A stretch of DNA of 64,000 nucleotides from Macrocystis pyrifera (lineage: Eukaryota; Sar; Phaeophyceae; Laminariales; Laminariaceae), in contig JASSKH010000021.1 in NCBI GenBank assembly GCA_031763025.1, positions 7,644,611 through 7,708,610 of the forward strand, read 5' to 3'. The notes under the pieces were generated by a model, which ran no database searches, had not been told where the DNA came from, and saw nothing but the letters and a program-made list of their open reading frames with translations. A program made the position numbers and the translations under genes. This document shows, piece by piece, positions 53,385-62,348 of this stretch. Each line of letters begins with the position of its first letter. Within the stretch, counting starts at the first letter, position 1.

Positions 53385-53635
53385 CACGGCCCGACTCGTG
53401 GGCTGGGGTCAGGAGGTCTTCGAAATATCACGGGTCGGGTTGGGGCTTGAGGTTTTAGCAGATATTTCGGGTCGGGTCGAGTCAGCCCGACCCGACCCGA
53501 CCCGACCTGATCCGACCCGACCCGTCCCAACCTGACCCGACCCGATCCGACCCGACCCGACCCGACCCGACCGGTTAACGATGAAGACCTCAAGACGCGA
53601 CCTGCGGGTCGGGTCATGATCAGTGATCAGCCCTG
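53385..53635. repeat. GGGTC-rich dispersed repeat, copy 4
   Basis: CGGGTCACGGCCCGACTCG, (CCCGA)n blocks and GCGGGTCGGGTCATGATC; the longest copy, with about 14 CCCGA units. Confidence 0.8.
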
Positions 53636-53893
53636 GTATAAACCCAAAACGAGAAACATTAAAAGAGAAACCTACAGTATGCACAGAATATATAACACTC
53701 CTATCCATAACGACCTACTACGTATCTACTTCCGGCTTAAACCATTGATCTTACTACTCCGCTTTGCTGCCATGTCTCCGCTCTTCCTTCTCAATGAAAT
53801 GTTTTTTTTTTAATGTGATTGGCGCGCTTCTTAATACTGCGTCCGACATGAGCGAAGTGAGCGTTTTCGGGTCAAGCCGCGACAAATCTTCAG

Positions 53894-53928
53894 GAGAAGG
53901 GAGAGCCGGAGAGGGGGTAGACATGAAG
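53894..53928 (+). CDS. Gene 6 micro-exon
   Basis: Only 35 nt: acceptor AAATCTTCAG, then GEGRAGEGVDMK, donor ATGAAG|GTGAGC. It enters in phase 1, exactly as required by the 53253 donor, and leaves in phase 0, as required by 54933. An alternative is a longer first exon starting at ATG 53849 (MSEVSVFGSSRDKSSG) with the same donor. Confidence 0.5.
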
Positions 53929-53979
53929 GTGAGCTCAAACGCCGCATGTTGAGCTGCTCTCTTCCCCCGAAGACCGTTT

Positions 53980-54240
53980 CGCACAGATCGCACAGATCAC
54001 CAGTCGCCACGTTAAGATCTAGATCTTTCAGGGAAGATGGGTTCCTGATCTGTATGATCTGTATGATCTGTATGATCTGTGTGATCTAGCTCGTGTTGCC
54101 GGGTGGGGAAGCCGTATAAATGTGCATGATCTAGCACGTGCTTCCTGGGTTCGATGTGCACTATGCAGATCCTGTGCAAACGTATGAAAATCGGCGGATT
54201 GAGGTCTAGATTATTTAGATCGCGGTCTGTCTGATATATG
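53980..54240 (-). mobile_element. MITE-3 copy, minus
   Basis: Four TGATCTGTA repeats, GTGTTGCCGGGTGGGGAAGC and GTGCTTCCTGGGTTCGATG; terminal CGCACAGATCGCACAGATCA. Confidence 0.65.
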
Positions 54241-54932
54241 AAGTAGTTTTCTTGTTTTTGATTTTTTTTAAATCGTTACAAGGTCAACGTGATGTTAACC
54301 AGGGCGCTTGCGATCGGAAACACGGAGGCATTTCGCATAAATGCGGCATGTAAGAGGTACAGCAGCATCGCCTCTCTCGAGTATTGAAAACCTTTTTTGA
54401 CGACCTGACTTGATATGAACTACAGTAGGTAAATATCGTATCTATAATGGGTACAAATGATACCACCTGGTACCCGACACCTGGTACGAAATATGTATGA
54501 GGAGTGCAACAATCAGGCTAAAATACGAACAGTGTAAGAAAAGCATGCCTGGTAGGCGCTCGTGTATTCAACGGCACTTTCGTCGCCAACGGTAAAACGC
54601 TTCGCAGCAACGGGCAGATAATCGATTCCCATTGGATTCCTGATCCGCGCGACTTATACCGAGCGTCTGCCACACCATATTCTTCAAAAGAAAAGAGCTA
54701 CGTGGAAACGATAGATTTCAACGTCTATGTCCCGAAATTCCAAACGCGCAAGGGTAAAATCACCAGTCTGCATCGGTTTTTTCCCGCCCCCTTGGCCGCC
54801 CGCCCCCTCCCCCCCCTCCCCCTCCAATACAACAACCCCCCCTTCCCCGCCAACACAAAACCCTCCCCTCCCCCCTCTAATACACAATGGACCGTGTGGA
54901 AACCCTGAAGGCCGAAGTGTGGTGCCCTGCAG

Positions 54933-55042
54933 TCACCGTACCTCCCCGTGTCCCGTTATACGGACGCCTTCCTCGAGGGCAAAGACGTGAACTGCTTTGG
55001 ACGATCGGGCGCGGCAGTCCTATCTTTGAAGGAAGGATCGAG
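54933..55042 (+). CDS. Gene 6 exon, its end repeated in the next intron
   Basis: Acceptor GCCCTGCAG in phase 0, donor GATCGAG|GTGAGA in phase 2, 36 full codons: SPYLPVSRYTDAFLEGKDV then NCFGRSGAAVLSLKEGS. Protein-like, with the expected phase from the micro-exon. A competing reading starts at ATG 54887 (MDRVETLKAEVWCPAVTV) and would use the same donor in phase 0. The last 20 bases of the exon plus the donor recur seven more times downstream. Confidence 0.6.
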
Positions 55043-55690
55043 GTGAGAATTGTGGGGGCTGACTCGTAAGGTTTTGAGGGCTGAACTGCAAGATTTGGGG
55101 GTTGAACCTTTGCCGTACGCAAGGCGGGTGTTTTTGGGTGGTGTCTGAGGATCTTGAAAAAATAATGCAGGTGATACGATTGGGGCTCTGAATCTTGACA
55201 GCAAGCAAGCAAGGCGGGTGGTTTTGGTGGCATTCGAAAATCGATTCGGGTTAAATATTTCGGGAGGCTGGATCTTACACAAGGTGGGCGGTCAGGTGAT
55301 GTCTGAACAGCTTGAAAACAACAATCGAGGTGAGATTTGGTGCCTGAATCTTACGTAACGCGTGGGCAGGCGTTTTTGGTGTCGTTTGAGAATCTTAAAG
55401 AAATATTCCAGGCAACATGTGGGCTCTGAATACTACCTTAAGCAAGCAAGGCGGATGTGTTGGTGACGTTCGACAATCGAATCGAGGCAAGCTTTGGAGG
55501 GGCTGAATCTTACACAAGGCTGGCGTTTTGGTGGTGCCTGAGCGTCTTGAGAGGAAGAATCGAAGTAAGATTTGGGCGCTGAATCTTACACAAGGTGGGC
55601 GTTCTGGTGGTGTCTGAACATCTCGAAGAAAGGATTGAGGTAAAACTTGCGGGCTGACTCTTGCGAAAAGCGGGCGTTTGGGTGGGTAAT
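55022..55690. repeat. 78-bp minisatellite carrying exon end and splice donor
   Basis: Units contain a CTTGAAGGAAG-like stretch, ATCGAG, then a donor-like site, TTTGGGGGCTGAATCTTACA, CAAGGYGGGCG and TTTTGGTGGTGTCTGA. Donor-equivalent positions are 55043, 55171, 55250, 55330, 55412, 55487, 55565 and 55640 (spacings 128, 79, 80, 82, 75, 78, 75). Six of eight keep GT; 55412 and 55487 are GC. The real exon end is the first unit. Confidence 0.8.
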
Positions 55691-55934
55691 TGGCCGCCTT
55701 GCGTAGCGCTGGGCAAGGCGGCCAGGCGTGCTCACTGAGGCCAGATAAGCCCAGTTTCGACAGGGAAGTCGACGAACTGATAGTCGCCGCCCACCCTTGA
55801 TAACAATGTCGTGTGGCATCGTGGTGGATCACGGGAAGAAAATAACAGGCCATGGGTTACGATAACGACATTAAGGAAAAAAAGCTACGGCCTTAACCCA
55901 AAAAAGTGCAAGGCGACGAAATAGGAAAATAACA

Positions 55935-56215
55935 ACTATTCACACCTCGGACAGAACACCGATTCCCACAGTTCATCATCTACTGTAGATCTATCAGGGT
56001 AGATATATTCTCGATCTGTATGATCTGTATGATCTAGCACGTGCCGCCGGGCGGGAACCGTACTACATGAACGATCGGGGGCATGTTTCCCGGGTTGGAT
56101 CTGTCATCTGTACTTTGCACAGATCCTGCACAGCACATCACAACGGCAGGATATGATCTACACCATCTAGATCGTGATCTAGATCGTGAGTTGTCCCACA
56201 TGTGAAGAAAATATC
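55935..56215 (-). mobile_element. MITE-3 copy, minus
   Basis: CACACCTCGGACAGAACACC start, TGTATGATCTGTATGATC, TTTCCCGGGTTGGATCTG core, CATGTGAAG end. Confidence 0.65.
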
Positions 56216-56387
56216 ACGATGTTGCCACCGGGGTCAATTTGTAAAAACTTTGAATACGAACGAGTATACGCCTGACTCTCTATTTCTCTCTCCCTGAAAC
56301 GAAAACACGGTATACTCATGGCTCGGTCGCCGACCCATCCCCCCCCCCCCCCCCCCCCCCCCGCCCCACATCCTCTCATCTTCGAAG

Positions 56388-56547
56388 GTTACCCGTGCGA
56401 TCGAGGATCCACTTGTCCAGCGGCAGCTTGAACACGCCCAAGATTTCCAACGGCGTTTCGAAAGGACGACGGATGATGGGGAGCGTGTACCCTCTTCGGG
56501 GTTGGGACAGGCTGGCCAGGATATACACAGACAACCGTTCTTGTTGA
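56388..56547 (+). CDS. Gene 6 probable terminal exon
   Basis: A 22-base C run plus a C/T tract leads to CTTCGAAG. The frame that continues the phase 2 donor at 55042 reads LPVRSRIHLSSGSLNTPK, then MMGSVYPLRGWDRLARIYTD, stopping at TGA 56545-56547, with about three-quarters G/C at position three. The other plus frame (VTRAIEDPLVQRQLEHAQDF) is open to a later TGA. The minus strand of the same 160 bp is equally coding-like (GYTLPIIRRPFETPLEILG, then FKLPLDKWILDR) and also has a poly(C) acceptor context, from the family A end at 56590. Phase agreement favours plus, but strand is not settled. Confidence 0.42.
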
Positions 56548-56589
56548 TGTCGAGAAAGTGAGCCGCCACCGGGGCAACACATTTTTTTC

Positions 56590-56665
56590 TAGGGGGGGGG
56601 GGGGGGGGGTACTCATTATCACGCATGGCCGTAGTCGTATGACCATAGACCCGCGTTTTTTTCAC
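56590..56665 (-). repeat. Family A repeat end, minus, truncated
   Basis: 19-base G run, TACTCATTATCACGCATGG, GTCGTATGACCATAGACC. Confidence 0.75.
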
Positions 56666-56821
56666 TGGGAGGGGGGGGGTGAAATCTCGTGTATTTTTTT
56701 CACGCAAAAGTACGTCCTCGTCTAAAAGGCGGTTTGAAGTTCGAAGAGACGGCCCCCTCTCGTAACTTGGCAAATAGTTACAATTTGAACGGCTATTTCT
56801 AGCATTGGTCCGAATTTTCCA

Positions 56822-57212
56822 CACGTTGGAAAGATCACGATCTATGGTAGATCATGATTCATCTACTACGGGAGACCTATAGTAATCAGGACCCATGACA
56901 TACACGAAAACCTATATATTCCAGTATTTTTACTAAGCATGTCTGGTCCTGATTACCTTGTCCCCCCGTAACAGATAATGAGGTGGATAGATCATCTAGA
57001 GCCTAACCTGCCGCTGCTGTGATGTGCCGTGCAGGATCTATCTATCTGTACCATACAGATCCAACCCCCGGAAACAGGTGCTACTGTAGATCATGAAGAT
57101 TGTACGGGTCCCACCCGTCAACATGAGCTACGGTTACGGTATATCATACAGATAGAAAGATCTGCAGTAGATCGTGCCACGGGAATGATCTGTGGTTATC
57201 TGTCCGACATGT
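56822..57212 (+). mobile_element. MITE-3 copy interrupted by MITE-1
   Basis: CACACGTTGGAAAGATCACG start, MITE-1 at 56864-56973, then GCCTAACCTGCCGCTGCTG, AGATCCAACCCCCGGAAAC, and TGTGGTTATCTGTCCGACAT at the end. Confidence 0.75.
56864..56973 (-). mobile_element. MITE-1 copy k, intermediate type (nested)
   Basis: Ends are MITE-1-like (CTACGGGAGACC, CCCCCCGTAACAG) but the subterminal arms are GTAATCAGGACC and GGTCCTGATTACC, close to those of the 37.5-38.1 kb array. Confidence 0.8.
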
Positions 57213-58094
57213 GAAAAAATGTTCCATAAAACCGCCTCCTGCCGCCCTCGTAGCTTTTTGCGGAAAGAAAACCCCTGCCCGCTGCAATGTCCGTTTCAAG
57301 CAAAATTGCGGCCAAAAAGTTGGCGAGGAAAACCTCTCTTCTAGCTGAATCGGATGCTGGTGATGGGAGGATGCCAAGGAACAAAGGATAATATTATGTG
57401 TGCCTTAAAAGAGCGTTTTTCAGCGCGCGCGATTTTTTTGTTTGTTTCTCCAGAACGGGAATACGGTTGCCAATACAGAACAAAACAGGGCGTTCTCATG
57501 AAAAAAAAGAAATATGGTCGAGAGAGAGAGAGAGCCTCCCGAATATACAATATTTCGGCTTTATGTAGCATCTTGTCACCATTGCCAAAAGAGAAAAACG
57601 AGCGCTAGAAAAAGAGCGTACCCCCGTTCGAACTCCAATGCTCTTAAGGTAGGTACCGGAACCTCTCTTATGTGCGGTGGTCGTGCTGCGATATAGTAGG
57701 GGTAGCACGCAGCAGGTTGCTTCGATATGGGTATACCGTTTTGTGGCAAAAATATTTCTGACCGTCGGGGGTCTCCCAGTCAAGGAGCTAAATACCCGAA
57801 ATTAGTATTCGTGTGCATGCCAAAGCCATGAGGTTTTAGAGTCATCGGGTTATTATCTATCATGCCTGATTTTCCTTTTTTCAACTCTTTTTTTTTGTGT
57901 GTGATTATTTTATTTGTTGGAGTGAAGTAAAAGAGCCTTACGCAAGCCAATAGGGAGACCGCACTCCCGTTTTGGGGACTAATTACTTGGAATTAGACTT
58001 AAGGCTTATGTGTGTACATATATACCGCAGTACCAAAATGAGCCTCAGAAAAATATTAAGATGCTACTCCTATAGTACCACGGATCCACCCCAT
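57213..58094. other. No gene supported; MITE-2 half copy
   Basis: 57955-58000 matches one arm of MITE-2 (GCACTCCCGTTTTGGGGAC). An (AG)n run lies at about 57520-57532. No exon. Confidence 0.4.
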
Positions 58095-58650
58095 GTTACC
58101 GCATCACACGGGTGATAAGATGAGACTACCGTATCACACGGGTGATAAGATAACACACTACCATATCACACGGGTGATGAGATACTACCGTATCACACGG
58201 GTGATAAGATATCACTACCGCATCTCACGGGTGATAAGATAACACTATACCGTATCACACGGGTGATGAGATAACACACTACCGTATCACACGGGTAATA
58301 AGATCATACTACCGCATCACACGGGTGCTGATATATCCCTACCGTATCACACGGGTGGTGAGATAACACACTACCGTATCATACGGGTAATAAGATAACA
58401 CTACCGCATCACACGGGTGCTGATATAACACTACCATATCACACGGGTGATGAGATAACACACTACCGTATCATTCGGGTGATAAGATAACACTACCGTA
58501 TCACCCGGGTGATAAGATAACACACTATCGTATCACACGGGTGATAAGATAACGCTACCGTATCACACGGGTGATAAGATAACACTACCATATCACACGG
58601 GTGATACATATAAGACTACCGTATCACACGGGTGATAAATATAACACACA
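58095..58650. repeat. Hairpin minisatellite, about 17 units
   Basis: The unit, about 30-33 bp, is TACCGTATCACACGGGTGAT followed by AAGATAACAC. Each holds the inverted repeat TATCAC-ACGG-GTGATA. A lone reverse copy lies at about 28347-28385. Confidence 0.9.
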
Positions 58651-58758
58651 CTCTCGGGGAGACTTTCCAGCCTGATTTTCTCGACAACGGGGAGAGGAAC
58701 ACAAACGCCGAGCGACGCGTTCCTTGGGAAAGGGCCTCGGCAAGACACTCTCCAAAAA

Positions 58759-58864
58759 CTATTACGGGGGACCATAGTTAATAGGACCTACGGTACACAC
58801 AAAAACCTACATATTTTATTATTTTTACTAACAACATTTGGTCCTATTTACTATGGACCCCGAA
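58759..58864 (-). mobile_element. MITE-1 copy l
   Basis: CTATTACGGGGGACCATAG intact; right end cut short (GGACCCCGAAA). Confidence 0.8.
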
Positions 58865-58934
58865 ATACCACGTTTTTTTTTTGTTCGTTTTCGGTGCCCA
58901 CGCTTGTTGTGGAGAAAGCGAGCCCCTAAATTCA

Positions 58935-59105
58935 GCCCAGGGGGCGCGTGCGTGCTCATTTGCTGCTCGCCTTACTATAGTAGTTGTCTGGCCGATGACC
59001 ACGCATCCCTTTCGAGACGGAGCAACCGCTACTACTCCAAAACGAGAAAAGATGCCTCCAACGTTTTGGGGTGTGCCACCTCGCGTGTTGCCACTCTGGA
59101 TGTCT
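58935..59105 (-). repeat. Family B repeat, minus
   Basis: GGGGGCG...TGCTCATTTGCTGC start, CATCCCTTTCGAGACGGAGC core. Confidence 0.75.
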
Positions 59106-59365
59106 GTCAATATAAGGAACGTTTGGTATTCATATTGATATATAATAGTTCCGTATATTTCCGGCCGGAGTAGTATACGCTATATAGGGGCGGGGGGGGG
59201 GGTTTCAAGGACCTATCGCGGAGTCACGAAACACACGAAATGCTGACGGAAACAGCCCACTGCCCCGACACCTCATCCTGCTGCCCTAACCCTAGCACTC
59301 TGCCCCCCCGACTGTCACGCCTCTTTTTTCCCCCCCGACTGTGTACAAGAACATCGCCATCACAG

Positions 59366-59470
59366 AGCGAGTACACCTGGCGAGGCGTCAACAAAGAAGG
59401 GACGGTGCAAGTTCTACGCTCAAGGGGCGGCTCGCAGAAAACGTTCATGCGCTACACGGAGACTCTCCAG
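59366..59470 (+). CDS. Gene 7 exon, unknown domain
   Basis: C/T-rich tract then CCATCACAG; exactly 35 codons, phase 0 at both ends: SEYTWRGVNKEGTVQVLRSR and GGSQKTFMRYTETLQ. The donor CTCCAG|GTCAAG is weak, and reading through stays open for some 80 codons, but the phase fits the next exon. Basic, strand-like sequence. An alternative acceptor TGTACAAG (59350) would add five residues. Confidence 0.6.
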
Positions 59471-59664
59471 GTCAAGAGCTGTTTTTTGTTTCTCTCGCCC
59501 TTCGTCCAGCTTTCGGGGAATGTTTATCGCGGCATGCGCAACACATATGACGTTATGAGCTGTTGGCTTCGACTCGTGAGATATTGGTCACAAAATCAAC
59601 GGAACAAGTGTACAGCATACCTTGGCTGCATATTGCTGTCATTCACTCAGCTTAAGCCCTTCCA

Positions 59665-59765
59665 CCTCCCGCTGGTGCTCCGTCTCGGAACGGATGTGTG
59701 TCGATGGTCGAATGATTAACCCAGTCAACAATCGAGCGCACACACTCCTCCCCCCCCGCCCCTCC
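59665..59765 (+). repeat. Family B repeat, short
   Basis: GGTGCTCCGTCTCGGAACGG and a CCTCCCCCCCCGCC end. Confidence 0.6.
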
Positions 59766-59939
59766 CGCCGGCAGTACATCGTCTCCTTGAAACGCAAATT
59801 TTAGTTGTTTCATCCCCTCGTTGCATTTGCTTTTCTTCCACTCCGAAATGGTTGGAGCCTGTCCTGCGACCACAAACAAAAAAATCTAGTGGCAAAAGGT
59901 TATGAGGTCCGGGTGCTGGTGTTATCCGCTCAGGTCAAG

Positions 59940-60040
59940 TTTCCCACCCCCCTCGAGGGCGCATCCGTCCCGGCATTGTAGGGATGCACGGGGCAATGGT
60001 CATACGACTACGGCTATGCATGACATGTGTACCGCCTTGT
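59940..60040 (+). repeat. Family A end, plus, next to an acceptor
   Basis: GTCCCGGCATTGTAGGGATG, GGTCATACGACTACGGC and ATGCATGACATGTGTACC. The poly(C) is reduced; the acceptor follows 50 bp later at 60086. Confidence 0.7.
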
Positions 60041-60086
60041 TCGCTCGTCTTGAACGTCCCGGCCCCGTCGACTTTTTCATTCTCAG

Positions 60087-60200
60087 GTGGGGCCGAGAGA
60101 TGCAGGCTACGGCATTGGACGCTATCGCCTAGCGCTGGACGCGGGATCGACGGATTGCTCGTTCCGCCTGCTGCTCTGGAACCGCACAGCTACCGCTGAG
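60087..60200 (+). CDS. Gene 7 exon, unknown domain
   Basis: Acceptor TTTCATTCTCAG, donor GCTGAG|GTACAT; exactly 38 codons, phase 0 at both ends, strong third-position bias. Encodes VGPRDAGYGIGRYRLALDAG then STDCSFRLLLWNRTATAE. The GYGIGRYRLAL / CSFRLLLW alternation suggests beta strands. Fits between the 59366 exon and the 62349 exon without a frame break. Confidence 0.7.
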
Positions 60201-60355
60201 GTACATACACAAATCGATTCTTTTTAAACGGTCTACGGCCAGTGGGAAGCGTTCGGACTATTTTCTGAGGCTCCTCGCTGTTTTATTTATCACCATTAAT
60301 CTTGTTTTTAATCTCATTCACTATCCTTGACCCCTTCATGTGCTCTCCCTCCCTG

Positions 60356-60461
60356 TTACGGGGGACCATACTTAATAGGACCAAATGTTGACAGTAAAAA
60401 TAGGTAAATATACAGGTTTTTGTGTGTACCGTAGGTCCTATTTACGATGGCCCCCCGTAGT
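60356..60461 (+). mobile_element. MITE-1 copy m
   Basis: GTTACGGGGGACCATACTTA to GGCCCCCCGTAGTAG; core intact. Confidence 0.85.
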
Positions 60462-60479
60462 AGTCGTGTCTCAGATTCC

Positions 60480-60670
60480 GGGGTCACACATGTAGCAGGC
60501 TCTTCTCCACCCTCTCCCAACTACGGCTCAAGGCGCTCCGCGTTTTTTTTGTCGCGAGAAGGGAGTTCAGCACTGTCTTCCCTTGTCGGCTTATCATACC
60601 GAACAGTGCTCACTTACTCAAGTTACGTAGGTGTCGGCTCTCGGCAGCAGTTGGTGGTGTTTTTCGAGAA
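60480..60670 (+). repeat. tRNA-like repeat family, third copy
   Basis: GGGGTCACACATGTAGCAGG, GTCGCGAGAAGGGAG and GTCTTCCCTTGTCGGC match the 1830-2105 region; the B-box part is lost. Confidence 0.5.
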
Positions 60671-60814
60671 AAAAAGAAGCACGCACACACCGGAGGGGCT
60701 GTCCATTCGACGCAAAAAAAAAAATATTTCGATGTCAAAACAATGATTCCGGCGCAGCCTGACGGACAATGGTCGGTACCAACCATTGCTTGAGTCGTTG
60801 AGTTGATACTATTG

Positions 60815-61100
60815 CACACTTTGGACGGATCACGATCTATCTATCTGTCTACTGTAGATCCTAACCTGTCAACGTTGTGATGTCTTGTTGCGCAAGATAT
60901 GTATGAATGCAGATCCGACACGGTTATGAGGTGCTGCTGCTGCAGATCATGCCGATAAATACGACTCCCATCCAGCAACATGAGCCGTGTAGATCGTACA
61001 GGTTAGGGATGATCTATCTATCTGTCCGCCCTGAAAGATCTAGATCATCAACTGGGAATGATCCGAAGATGATCTGTAGATGATCTGTTCGAGACGTGTA
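60815..61100 (+). mobile_element. MITE-3 copy, complete
   Basis: CACTTTGGACGGATCACGATC and GATGATCTGTTCGAGACGTG ends (inverted), GATCCTAACCTGTCAACG core. Confidence 0.75.
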
Positions 61101-61448
61101 TCGTCAAACACTATTAATAGTAGATTTCTCCTGTGGTATCGAATAGTTCCTCCGCATAGGAGCCCGGTCAATTCGGATTTTTTTCACCACCCGTCAGTTC
61201 GGAGTTTTGTTTACCAAAACGTGCTATACCTCGATATATCGAAACATGCGCCCCCCCCGAGGGTTTCCAAGAAAACGGTTTTTTTTTGTTTCACCTTGTC
61301 GTTGTTTATTTAAGGGTTCATCTTATCGAGGATTTTTGGTTTTTTCAATTTGATTTAATTTTTTTTTCTAGTTTAATTTGCATCTGATTGGGCGAAGAGT
61401 GAATCACCAGCAGGGATTTTCAAGGCAAATAAAAAAAAAACAATTTGA
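61101..61448. other. AT-rich, T-run DNA, no gene
   Basis: Long T tracts at 61278-61390; nothing else recognised. Confidence 0.4.
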
Positions 61449-61880
61449 GTGAAAAGTCTTTTGGGGCTTTTTTCGTGTGATTTTTCTAATCTTCAACTTG
61501 GAATTTGGGAGTTGATCAGCCTTGATGTAGCATGTTCATGGTGGGTCAACACCCCCGGTGGAGTCTGGGGTGATTTTTTGGCCGCTTTGGTAACCACGAT
61601 CGAGGCGATAAAAAGCGAACCTCAACGACAGGCGACCGGAGCAATAGCCGTGCCCACGCCCACAGACCATACCACATCGTACCCCGGCGGTGGCGCCTCA
61701 AAAGAGATCATGGCGGCCGCAAAACCGATTTTTCGGCCTGCTCGATCGGCCAGCCATCACGAAAACCGAGCAAACGAGCAAAAAAACAGAGGATACGCTC
61801 GAGACCTCGATAGCTGCATCACCGTTGTTGTTCCGTACGTGGCGCTTGAGGGCTCCGTCCGCCCACCCAAGATACCCTGA
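61449..61880 (+). CDS. Possible ORF, 143 codons
   Basis: Open frame whose middle is protein-like (WGDFLAALVTTIEAIKSEP, HTTSYPGGGASKEIMAAA) but which starts in AT-rich DNA without a start codon or acceptor. A different frame (61690-62049) is also open. Could contain a small exon of gene 7, although the 60200-62349 phases do not need one. Confidence 0.22.
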   Translation: MKSLLGLFSCDFSNLQLGIWELISLDVACSWWVNTPGGVWGDFLAALVTTIEAIKSEPQRQATGAIAVPTPTDHTTSYPGGGASKEIMAAAKPIFRPARSASHHENRANEQKNRGYARDLDSCITVVVPYVALEGSVRPPKIP

Positions 61881-62348
61881 GAGTGATAGCTTCCTATCCT
61901 GTGCCACCAAAAAGAAAAAAAAAGCTGGCGGCAGCGCGCACGCGACAATGCAAACCTTCGCTCTCGTCTACGCTCGTCGCTGTTTGTCGGCTGGGCGTTG
62001 TGTGACGCGGTGCATTATTCCAGGTTGTTCCGAATTCCTTTTCGTTTGACAATGAATACATCGTTTCCCGATAGGATACAAACACGTTTTTTTTTTTTCG
62101 AAATCAAATTAAAATTCATTGACATTGAAATTGTATTTCAAAATATCGAAATTTGGCGTTCCCTGTTAAGATGAGGTCTAATGTATACGCGCGCTATGTA
62201 GCTGCTCCATGCAGAAAAAAAACACCTGCGGTGGCGTAAGGCAAGGTGCGAAAAGGCTTTCAGCACACTACTTCCTCCCGCCTCCTTTTTCTCTCGCGCC
62301 AAATTTTCTCGCCCGTTCCCGCCCTAAAAAAACGTATTTTTCTTCCAG

